A DNA stretch of 8,523 bases from CAYQDF01 sp964416175 (GTDB taxonomy: Bacteria > Chloroflexota > Anaerolineae > Anaerolineales > UBA4823): contig CAYQDF010000129.1 of the NCBI GenBank assembly GCA_964416175.1, positions 1 to 8,523 on the forward strand, given 5' to 3'. The notes beneath the pieces are model-generated. The model saw nothing but the letters and a program-made list of their open reading frames with translations, was not told where the DNA came from and searched no databases. Positions within the stretch are counted from its first letter, which is position 1, and each line of letters begins with the position of its first letter. Position numbers and translations under genes: made by a program. Positions 1 through 5,822 of the stretch are shown piece by piece.

Positions 1-36
1 AAGCACCTCAACAACGCGGGGCATTGAGGGGCGGCG

Positions 37-83
37 GGGCGGCCCGCGAGGGGGGCCTGACGCACTGCGGGCCCGGGCCGCCC
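37..83 (-). terminator. GC-rich hairpin after the last gene, possible terminator
   Basis: The arms 37-46 and 74-83 (GGGCGGCCCG and its complement) pair perfectly over 10 bases with a 27-base loop. An alternative 7-bp pairing of 41-47 with 67-73 gives a shorter loop. It begins 5 bases after the alpha-glucosidase stop, where a transcript should end. On the minus strand no T-run follows, so it is not a standard intrinsic terminator; it may act with Rho or protect the 3' end. Confidence 0.5.
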
Positions 84-88
84 TTAAT

Positions 89-1717
89 CTAAGCGTGCAG
101 CCCCACACCCTCAACAATCACGCCCTCGTAGGGCGCCAGCAGCACACTACCCGTCACTACACCGTGGCGCCCGGGATCGACTGTCGAACGTACCAGACGC
201 CCCTCTCCGGCAAACGCCACTTCGGCCGTTCGGTCGCCAAAATTCAGCGCAATCCACTGCCTTTCCTCCCCCTCCCTACGTTCATAAACGAGGCAATCCG
301 GTGGGCCGTCCAGGACGTGGAGGCTGCCGCGTTGCAGCGCGGCGCTCTCACGCCGGAACCAAAGCAGGTCTCGATAGAGGCAGAACAGGGAGTTCGGCTC
401 AGCCCGCTGCCGCTCAACGTTGCGCACAGCCGCATCCCCCGAAACAGGCAGCCAGGGTTCGGCCGTCGAGAACCCAGCATGACGAGAGACGTTCCATTGC
501 ATTGGCGTACGACAGACATCCCGGTTGAACTCCGGCCCGACAATAATCCCCCAGGGGTCGAGGATCCTGTCCCTGTCAATTACTCCATTCTCAAGCCCAA
601 TCTCATCTCCATAGTAGAGGATCGGAGTGCCACGCAAGGTCAGCAGCAGCATGGCTGCCAGCCCGGTGTACTCCTGCCCATAGCGCGTGGCTAGCCGGAT
701 CTCATCATGGTTCCCAAGCACGTAGCTCGGCCAGGCATGTTCCGGCAGCAGGTTTTCGAGCTCCAGAATCGCCGCTTTAATCGTCTCCGCCTTCCAAGGT
801 AAGTGCATAAACTGTAGGTTCATCGGCAGGTGGAAGCCATCTCCGTCCAGACCATAATAGCGCAGCCAGCGCTCTGTCCCATTCCACTGGATCTCGCCGA
901 TCAGGCAGATCTCGCCGTAAGGCTTCACCAGTCGGTTGAATTCGCGTGCCATCTCATACGCTTCATCCTGGTCTTGATCGTAGATGTGCAGCTGCCGGGC
1001 GTATATATCATTCGGCCGCAGGTCAGGCCTCGCATTCGGGTCTTCCGGTTGGTCCAGCATCTCCGGGTGCTTGAAGATCATCCCGACAACGTCCATGCGG
1101 AAGCCGTCTACCCCACGCGCCAGCCAGAACTCGAGGACGCCTTTCATCGCCTTAACGACCTCCGGGTTACGCCAGTTCAGGTCCGGCTGCTCCTTCAGGA
1201 ACTGATGGAAATAATATTGTTGGGTCCCTTCATCCCACTCCCAGGCCGGGCCGCCAAAGACGCTGCCCCAGTTATTGGGTAACGACCCGTCAGGTTTAGG
1301 ATCCCGCCAGATGTACCAGTTCCGGCGCGGGTTGTCCCGCGAGCTGCGCGCCTCCAAAAACCAGGGGTGCTGATCGGAGGTATGGTTCGGGACGTAATCG
1401 AGGATCACCTTGATACCACGCCTGTGTGCCTGCGCCACAAGACAGTCAAAGACTTCCAGGCTGCCGAGTTCCGGGTGAACGTCGCAGTAGTCGCTCACGT
1501 CATAGCCGAAATCCGCCATCGGAGAAGGGTAGAAGGGACTGATCCAGATCGCATCGACCCCGAGAGACTTGGGCGTCCCGTCGTTCAGATAATCGAGCTG
1601 GGCGATGATCCCTTCCAGATCGCCGATGCCGTTCCCAGTCGTGTCCAAGAAGCTGCGGGGATAAATCTGGTAAATCACTCCAGTCTTCCACCAGGGGATC
1701 TCATGGGCAGGTTGCAT
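89..1717 (-). CDS. GH13 alpha-glucosidase (oligo-1,6-glucosidase-like)
   Basis: This cytoplasmic enzyme hydrolyses terminal alpha-glucosidic bonds in imported oligosaccharides. I place the start at the ATG at 1717 (542 residues). An in-frame GTG at 1753 would add 12 residues with no family look and no Shine-Dalgarno. Numbering from that GTG, the GH13 regions are DYVPNHTS (119-126, H124), QPDLN (189-193), GFRMDVV with nucleophile D221, LIGEI with acid/base E287, and LGNHDE with D350. 'YYGDEIG' (380-386) and 'CRTPMQW' (414-420) are typical of alpha-glucosidases. QPDLN marks the oligo-1,6-glucosidase group, and Val222 after the nucleophile is the residue usually seen in alpha-1,6-specific enzymes, where maltases tend to have Ala or Thr. 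There is no signal peptide. A C-terminal beta domain (about 470-554) completes the normal architecture. It is the last gene of the block. Alpha-glucosidase activity is secure; linkage preference is inference. Confidence 0.94.
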   Translation of the reverse strand: MQPAHEIPWWKTGVIYQIYPRSFLDTTGNGIGDLEGIIAQLDYLNDGTPKSLGVDAIWISPFYPSPMADFGYDVSDYCDVHPELGSLEVFDCLVAQAHRRGIKVILDYVPNHTSDQHPWFLEARSSRDNPRRNWYIWRDPKPDGSLPNNWGSVFGGPAWEWDEGTQQYYFHQFLKEQPDLNWRNPEVVKAMKGVLEFWLARGVDGFRMDVVGMIFKHPEMLDQPEDPNARPDLRPNDIYARQLHIYDQDQDEAYEMAREFNRLVKPYGEICLIGEIQWNGTERWLRYYGLDGDGFHLPMNLQFMHLPWKAETIKAAILELENLLPEHAWPSYVLGNHDEIRLATRYGQEYTGLAAMLLLTLRGTPILYYGDEIGLENGVIDRDRILDPWGIIVGPEFNRDVCRTPMQWNVSRHAGFSTAEPWLPVSGDAAVRNVERQRAEPNSLFCLYRDLLWFRRESAALQRGSLHVLDGPPDCLVYERREGEERQWIALNFGDRTAEVAFAGEGRLVRSTVDPGRHGVVTGSVLLAPYEGVIVEGVGLHA

Positions 1718-1729
1718 GATCAAATGGTT

Positions 1730-1736
1730 CCTCTCT
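1730..1736 (-). promoter_or_regulatory. Likely ribosome binding site of the alpha-glucosidase gene
   Basis: AGAGAGG on the minus strand lies 12 bases before the ATG at 1717. The spacing is longer than usual, but no comparable site precedes the upstream in-frame GTG at 1753, so this favours the ATG. Confidence 0.5.
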
Positions 1737-1766
1737 GTCGATCGTCCACCCACTTGGCATGCTTCG

Positions 1767-2624
1767 CTACGTTCCGCTCAGCGAGCCAGATATCATACCT
1801 TTAATGAACTGGCGCTGGAAGATGACGTAAACGATGACGACCGGGATGAAGGTGATTATCGCACCGGCCATCAGCATCGGGAAATCGGAGGAATAGCGAC
1901 CCCTGAAAAAGTTTAACCCTAACGGCAGGGTGCGTACGGACTCGGTTTGTAGCAGCACGGTTGCCAGCAGGAACTCGTTCCAGCTCCAGGTGAACATAAA
2001 GATCACCAAGGAGTAGACAGCCGGGCGGCTGATGGGCATCACGATCCGCCACAATAAAACCCAGTTCGAGCAACCGTCGATCCGGCCGGCATCGATGATC
2101 TCGCGCGGCAAATCCTGAATGAAGCTGCGCAACAAAAGGATGCCAAACGGCATGCTGATGCCGATCTGGGGCAGAATCAGGGCCAAGTGTGTGTTAATCA
2201 AACCCAAATCGAGCATTTCATAGAAGAGTGGGATAGCCAGCACACCCAGTGGGATCGTCATACCGGCCAGGAAGAAGATGAACAAGATTTCCTTGAAAGG
2301 GAACTTCAGAAGCGCAAAAGCATAGGCGGCCAGCAGTGACAGCAGGACAACAGCCAGAACACTTGGGAATGTAATCAGGATGCTGTTGCGGAAGTACAGG
2401 CCGAAGCTGCCTTCCTCCCAGGCGCGGAGGAAGTTATGCCAGAGGTAGACCTCCGGCAACCCAAGGGGGTTCTGGGCGATCTGCAAGCGGTCCTTCAAGG
2501 CGGTCACGAAGACCAAAAACAGAGGCACGAACACGAAGAGCGATAAAACCCCGCCCAGGGCCGTGTATCCCATCGAGCGAAGACGGGAAAGACGGCGCCC
2601 CCTAGCAACAGCTTGATCAGGCAT
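1767..2624 (-). CDS. CUT1 sugar ABC transporter permease, MalG/UgpE type
   Basis: This 285-residue inner-membrane protein is the partner permease of the transporter (COG0395 group). Hydrophobic segments lie near residues 22-42, 83-106, 112-135, 146-166, 200-222 and 250-270. The EAA loop reads EIIDAGRIDGCSNW (175-188), with G184 and the later I194 and M196-P197, the coupling site for the ATPase. The 'NEFLLATVLL' stretch (216-225) and the C-terminal 'QRQFIKGMISGSL' (270-282) are classic for MalG-like proteins. The start overlaps the preceding permease stop by 8 bases, indicating tight co-translation. No ATP-binding subunit follows, so a shared ATPase encoded elsewhere is expected. Confidence 0.95.
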   Translation of the reverse strand: MPDQAVARGRRLSRLRSMGYTALGGVLSLFVFVPLFLVFVTALKDRLQIAQNPLGLPEVYLWHNFLRAWEEGSFGLYFRNSILITFPSVLAVVLLSLLAAYAFALLKFPFKEILFIFFLAGMTIPLGVLAIPLFYEMLDLGLINTHLALILPQIGISMPFGILLLRSFIQDLPREIIDAGRIDGCSNWVLLWRIVMPISRPAVYSLVIFMFTWSWNEFLLATVLLQTESVRTLPLGLNFFRGRYSSDFPMLMAGAIITFIPVVIVYVIFQRQFIKGMISGSLSGT

Positions 2625-3507
2625 AACTGCTATCCTTCACGCTTCCGCGCACCCGCAGCAAGATCAGGGAGAACACGAGGACCACAACACTCAAGATGAC
2701 GGCGATCGCCGCCCCGTAGCCGATTTTATGGAACGTGAAAGCCGAGGTGAGCATATAAAGTGGCAGCACGATCGTAGCCCGTCCCGGTCCACCGTTGGTC
2801 AGGGCAAAGATCAGGTCAAATACCTGAAAAGAGGAAATTGCCGTCACCAGGATAATGGTCGCCAGCGGGCCGCGGATGAGCGGCAGGATCACGTAGCGTA
2901 GTTGCTGCCACCACCCGGCGCCATCGATCTTGGCCACCTCGAAGTACACTTCATCGATGCCTTCCAGAGCCGCGATGAAAATGACCATCGTAAAGCCATA
3001 GTGAATCCAGCTCCAGCCGAGGAAGAGCGCTGGCAGGGCGAAAGCCTGATCCCCCAGCCAGCCGCGCGCAAAGAAACCAAGCCCAAGAAATTCCAGGCTC
3101 TGGTTCAACAGGCCGAAGGTCGGGTTATAGATCCAACCCCAGACCACGGCAACCGAGATCGAGGAGATCACTTGCGGCATGAAGTACACCGCTCGGAAGA
3201 AGACCTTGCCGTGCATCGATGTGCGCGAAAGCAGGATGGCCAGAACGAAGCCGAGGATCACAGGAATGACAATCGCCGCCAAGCTCCAGGTGACATTGTG
3301 CTGGAAGGAAAGCCAGAACTGCTTGTCCTCCATGAGACGCGCATAATTCTGAAGCCCGACATAGGTGCGTTCCCCATAACCGGACCAGTCGAGCAGGCTC
3401 AGCCAGATCAGCTGCATGTAAGGCCAGATGAAGAAGGCCAGGTAAAAGGCGAGCGCCGGCGCGATAAACAGGAAAGGTTGCAGCGAGAGTTTATTCTTTC
3501 GATGCAT
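2617..3507 (-). CDS. CUT1 sugar ABC transporter permease, MalF/UgpA type
   Basis: This 296-residue inner-membrane protein forms one half of the sugar channel. About six hydrophobic segments are seen, near residues 11-30, 74-94, 107-127, 157-180, 215-235 and 264-285. The EAA loop that contacts the ATPase reads EVYFEVAKIDGAGWW (186-200), with the key G196 and the downstream I207-L208-P209. The short N-terminus and 'FIAPALAFYLAFFIWP' opening are typical of the COG1175 group. The ATG at 3507 is the only reasonable start, as the next Met is residue 31, yet no Shine-Dalgarno precedes it. The upstream hairpin and the weak start both suggest lower expression than the binding protein. The gene overlaps the next permease by 8 bases. 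Confidence 0.94.
   Translation of the reverse strand: MHRKNKLSLQPFLFIAPALAFYLAFFIWPYMQLIWLSLLDWSGYGERTYVGLQNYARLMEDKQFWLSFQHNVTWSLAAIVIPVILGFVLAILLSRTSMHGKVFFRAVYFMPQVISSISVAVVWGWIYNPTFGLLNQSLEFLGLGFFARGWLGDQAFALPALFLGWSWIHYGFTMVIFIAALEGIDEVYFEVAKIDGAGWWQQLRYVILPLIRGPLATIILVTAISSFQVFDLIFALTNGGPGRATIVLPLYMLTSAFTFHKIGYGAAIAVILSVVVLVFSLILLRVRGSVKDSSYA
2633..2638 (-). promoter_or_regulatory. Ribosome binding site of the second permease gene
   Basis: GAAGGA on the minus strand lies 8 bases before the ATG at 2624, inside the end of the preceding permease gene. It supports the overlapping start. Confidence 0.7.
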
Positions 3508-3515
3508 ACGGGTTT

Positions 3516-3564
3516 AAACAAAGCCTGGCCCGGCGAAAGCGGTTTCGCTCCCACCGGGCCAGGC
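3516..3564 (-). terminator. Intercistronic hairpin with T-rich tail (partial terminator or mRNA stabiliser)
   Basis: The arms 3523-3533 and 3554-3564 are perfectly complementary over 11 bases (GCCTGGCCCGG). Inside, 3533-3538 can pair with 3543-3548 (GCGAAA with TTTCGC) around a 4-base loop, so a long two-part stem is possible. On the minus strand the stem is followed at once by TTTGTTT (3522-3516), as in an intrinsic terminator. It starts 3 bases after the binding-protein stop and ends 8 bases before the permease ATG. Since the permeases must still be made, partial read-through or 3'-end protection of the binding-protein mRNA is the likely role, as known between binding-protein and permease genes in maltose-type operons. 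Confidence 0.75.
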
Positions 3565-3567
3565 ATC

Positions 3568-4893
3568 TTATTGCTCGACTTCCGTCAGGAACTTCTCCTG
3601 AACCTCTTTAAAGGCATCTTCGGGTGTCTTGGTCCGTGCAACGATCTCTTGCATGTTAGCCCAGATCAGCTGGTTGGTTTCCGGCATCGACACGGTGATG
3701 AAGTGTCCAGGTCCGCTGGCCTGCATAATTCCGTAGATATCGGCCTGCAGCTGATCCTTCCCCGGCGGAACTTCGTCAAAGACGTAGGGCACCAGGAAGC
3801 CGTTCTCCCACCACAGCTTCATATTTTCTTCGCTGAGCAGGAAATCAAGCAGTTCGATCGCCCATTCCACGTTTGGGCTGTCTTTGATGATTACAATGTC
3901 GTTCGCCGGGTTGAAACCGCCGAGGTGTAGCGGGATATCGGTTCGCATCGGGGGCACGGCAAAGAAACGGACTTCAAAAGGCGCATTCCTGAAATCCTGC
4001 TGCACCCAGGTCCCGCCGATGTTCATGGCCACCTCACCGCTAATGAACAGGTCGTTGGCATCGGTGAAACTCGTTGATAGCAGATTCGGGTCTAGGTAGC
4101 CAGCCTCGAACCAATCCAGGACCTTATAAGCCGCTTCAATTATGCCGGGGTCCTCGTACGTATAGGCCGGGTCGCGGTCTTCAAGGGCGCGCAGCTTCTC
4201 ATACGCGACGTTGGTGAACACCAAGGACTGCCAGACGTGCACCAGCGGCCAGCCGTCCTTGCCGCCGACCGAGACGGGGGTAATCCCGGCTTGCTTGATC
4301 TTCTCCATCGCGGCCTCAAATTGCTCGAGTGTGGCAGGCGGCTCGAGGCCAAGCTCATCGAAGATCTCGGTATTGTAATATACCCCGACCGCTGTCCATT
4401 CGTACGGCACCCCGTAGATCCCGTCCAGGGCGCGGTTATCGAATTCGATCGCCTTCATGTCGTATTTGTCCCACCAGCCGCGCGCTTCTCCGATCTCGGT
4501 GAGCTCGAGCAGGTGGCCGGCCTTGGCGGCAGGATAGGTGGTGCTCTCCAACGGCAGCGACATAGAGATGTCCGGGCCAGTGCCAGCGTCCAGCGCGAGC
4601 GGAAAGGTGCGCAGCATGTCTTCAAAAGGGATGGCGACGACCTCAATGGTGACGTTCGGGTGCATCTCGGTAAAGCGGTCGAAGCTTTTCTGGAAGACTT
4701 CGAGATTGCCCACCGCAGCACCCTCCCACCAAAAGGTCAGGGTCACGGGTTCATCCGAAAGCCCGCCGGTCTCCTCCGCAGGGGCTTCAGTAGGCTCGGC
4801 AGACTCGGCTGCCGGTTCCGGTGTGGCGCAGCCGGCAAGCAGCAAGGCGAGGATACTAATCAAAACCAAGCTAATCACAGCGATACGTTTCAT
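3568..4893 (-). CDS. ABC transporter sugar-binding lipoprotein (extracellular solute-binding family 1, CUT1)
   Basis: This 441-residue protein captures a carbohydrate outside the membrane and delivers it to the two permeases encoded next. It begins with a Lys/Arg start and a hydrophobic helix, then the lipobox L19-A20-G21-C22, so Cys22 should be lipidated after cleavage. Residues 23-48 are a flexible linker rich in Pro, Ala, Glu and Thr. The mature part shows family 1 signatures: VTLTFWWEG (50-58), FTEMHPNVTIEVV (74-86), AGTGPDIS (103-110), IYGVPYEWTAVGVYYN (159-174), a 'P.T.E.F' segment near 186-192 and FISGEVAMNIGGTW (283-296). W55, W56 and W296 are plausible sugar-stacking residues. Length is normal. 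It is preceded by a strong Shine-Dalgarno and the operator-like palindrome, and followed by a hairpin at 3516-3564. Oligosaccharide binding is likely, but the exact sugar cannot be read. Confidence 0.94.
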   Translation of the reverse strand: MKRIAVISLVLISILALLLAGCATPEPAAESAEPTEAPAEETGGLSDEPVTLTFWWEGAAVGNLEVFQKSFDRFTEMHPNVTIEVVAIPFEDMLRTFPLALDAGTGPDISMSLPLESTTYPAAKAGHLLELTEIGEARGWWDKYDMKAIEFDNRALDGIYGVPYEWTAVGVYYNTEIFDELGLEPPATLEQFEAAMEKIKQAGITPVSVGGKDGWPLVHVWQSLVFTNVAYEKLRALEDRDPAYTYEDPGIIEAAYKVLDWFEAGYLDPNLLSTSFTDANDLFISGEVAMNIGGTWVQQDFRNAPFEVRFFAVPPMRTDIPLHLGGFNPANDIVIIKDSPNVEWAIELLDFLLSEENMKLWWENGFLVPYVFDEVPPGKDQLQADIYGIMQASGPGHFITVSMPETNQLIWANMQEIVARTKTPEDAFKEVQEKFLTEVEQ

Positions 4894-4901
4894 GCCATTT
4901 T

Positions 4902-4907
4902 CTCCTT
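4902..4907 (-). promoter_or_regulatory. Ribosome binding site of the binding-protein gene
   Basis: AAGGAG on the minus strand lies 8 bases before the ATG at 4893. It is one of the clearest Shine-Dalgarno sequences in the block and fixes the start, fitting high expression of a binding protein. Confidence 0.85.
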
Positions 4908-4936
4908 CTTCTATGTACAGGTGAGGGATCGGAGGT

Positions 4937-4950
4937 CTGCACCGGTGCAG
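4937..4950. promoter_or_regulatory. Putative LacI-family operator (perfect 14-bp palindrome)
   Basis: CTGCACCGGTGCAG is a perfect 14-base palindrome centred on CG at 4943/4944. LacI-family operators are typically even-length palindromes of this size with a central CG pair. It lies 44 bases upstream of the binding-protein ATG, in the only sizeable gap of the block, and a LacI-family gene heads the block. Binding by that repressor is inference. No second full-length copy occurs in the window, but the inner 10 bases recur at 5278-5287. Confidence 0.65.
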
Positions 4951-4989
4951 CTCATATCCTCAATATCCGCAAGGCGCTCGGCGTTATCC

Positions 4990-5006
4990 TTACATGGCTT
5001 CCTCCT
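4990..5006 (-). other. Start-stop element: strong Shine-Dalgarno followed by ATG-TAA
   Basis: On the minus strand AGGAGG (5006-5001) is followed by five bases and then ATG TAA (4995-4990). The Shine-Dalgarno and spacing are near ideal, yet the reading frame is a single codon. It lies 10 bases after the nif3-like stop. It could be a ribosome-holding minimal ORF in the leader of the transporter transcript, or a relic of a lost gene start. The sequence alone does not decide. Confidence 0.35.
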
Positions 5007-5015
5007 CTCCAGCTT

Positions 5016-5819
5016 TCAGCTGGCTGGCTCCGGCGGGATCAAATCGTACATGCATTTCTGTGGAATATGATGCACGGGAATCTCCGGGAATCTCGATCGC
5101 AGGTGTCGGGCGAGCGCCTCTACCCCAGCTAGCTCGCTCACTGGGTGATTGACGACAAAGATCGGGATGCCCAGATCGATCGCCAGGGCGCCGTCGCGCC
5201 AGTAGTCGATGCCGTCATCGGTCGCGATGACGGCATCAGCCTCCAGGTCGGTCAACATTTCGACGACCGGTGTGATCGCACCGGTGCCGAGTGCGACGCT
5301 CTCAATTCCCGCCTCGCCAGGCCCGAGCAACTGGACGCCCGGCTGGCCGAGCGGTGCCAAGCGTGTGGCCAGGGAGGCTGCGAATTGCGAGGCAGTTTGC
5401 TGTTCGAGCGCATAAACGCGCAGGTAGCGGCCCGTCCGTACAGGCTCGCCGAGGTCGAGGTAGCGGCCCCAGGAATCAGGGATGCCGATCTCTGGCATCA
5501 GGTCCCAGAGGTCATGGCAACGCAGGACGACCAGGCCGGAGGCCGTCAGGAATTCGTGTTTGGCGAGCACCCCTGGAAGGCGGAAGACCTCCTGGTCCGC
5601 GTCGAGATGGTCGTAGAAAGTGGGTTCGTGGGTGACGAACAGGTTACATCCCAACTCAAGCGCCTTTTTCAGCGCCCACGTATAGCTCATCCATCCAACG
5701 GCGATGCCGCTCACCTCTGTCTGCGGATCTCCGACTTTAAAAGTATCCACGTCCGGGTCCGGATAGGGGCCAGCGGTGCGGAGCGAACGCAGGTAGACAC
5801 TGATCTCAGCAGCTTTCAT
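5016..5819 (-). CDS. Nif3-like dinuclear metal centre protein (variant metal site)
   Basis: This 267-residue protein matches the Nif3/YbgI family, once labelled GTP cyclohydrolase I type 2, whose true reactions are mostly unknown. The metal-ligand pattern is visible: THEP at 63-66, H102-x3-D106 in 'RCHDLWD', and H225-x3-E229 in 'NHPVSELAG'. In classical members the first motif is HHP, giving ligands His, His, Asp, His and Glu. Here the second His is replaced by Glu65. The length fits the short form without the inserted PII-like domain. There is no signal peptide or membrane segment, so it should be cytoplasmic; relatives form hexameric rings. The ATG lies 3 bases after the metallohydrolase stop without a Shine-Dalgarno, so the pair is probably translationally coupled. 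A role in the same catabolic step as the metallohydrolase is inferred from context only. Confidence 0.87.
   Translation of the reverse strand: MKAAEISVYLRSLRTAGPYPDPDVDTFKVGDPQTEVSGIAVGWMSYTWALKKALELGCNLFVTHEPTFYDHLDADQEVFRLPGVLAKHEFLTASGLVVLRCHDLWDLMPEIGIPDSWGRYLDLGEPVRTGRYLRVYALEQQTASQFAASLATRLAPLGQPGVQLLGPGEAGIESVALGTGAITPVVEMLTDLEADAVIATDDGIDYWRDGALAIDLGIPIFVVNHPVSELAGVEALARHLRSRFPEIPVHHIPQKCMYDLIPPEPAS
5278..5287. promoter_or_regulatory. Possible auxiliary operator half-match inside the nif3-like gene
   Basis: GCACCGGTGC here is identical to the inner 10 bases of the palindrome at 4939-4948, with different outer bases. It sits within coding sequence for the nif3-like protein (the G-T-G-A-I stretch near residue 180), 339 bases from the main site. 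LacI-family repressors often use a second, weaker site in or near a structural gene for looping. Chance is a real alternative. Confidence 0.25.
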
Positions 5820-5822
5820 GGA

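Larger units (their letters stand above)
4894..5015 (-). promoter_or_regulatory. Intergenic control region before the sugar transporter genes
   Basis: This 122-base gap separates the nif3-like stop from the binding-protein start and is the longest non-coding stretch in the window. Reading leftward it holds a strong Shine-Dalgarno followed by ATG-TAA (5006-4990), an AT-richer stretch, the 14-bp palindrome at 4937-4950 and the Shine-Dalgarno of the binding-protein gene. I looked for -35/-10 pairs and found none convincing; GATATG just upstream of the palindrome matches a -10 box only weakly. A regulated promoter here is likely from the palindrome and gap length, but the start site cannot be placed. 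Confidence 0.55.

Noticed and set aside
6..29. Short inverted repeat CCTCAA...TTGAGG near the left edge
   Set aside because: The stem is only 6 bp with a 12-base loop and no neighbouring signal. It could be part of a control region beyond the window but is too weak to annotate.
1718..1753. GTG at 1753 as the alpha-glucosidase start
   Set aside because: The 12 extra residues do not resemble the family N-terminus and no Shine-Dalgarno precedes the GTG, while a purine-rich site precedes the ATG at 1717.
2902..3930. Long plus-strand open frame (342 codons) opposite the permease and binding-protein genes
   Set aside because: It runs antisense across two clear genes and the hairpin between them, has no recognisable domain and is low in hydrophobic order. 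It is a by-product of GC-rich codon use on the opposite strand.
4237..5070. Plus-strand open frame of 277 codons covering the start of the binding-protein gene
   Set aside because: It is antisense to the signal peptide, promoter gap and nif3-like end, and has no recognisable protein features.
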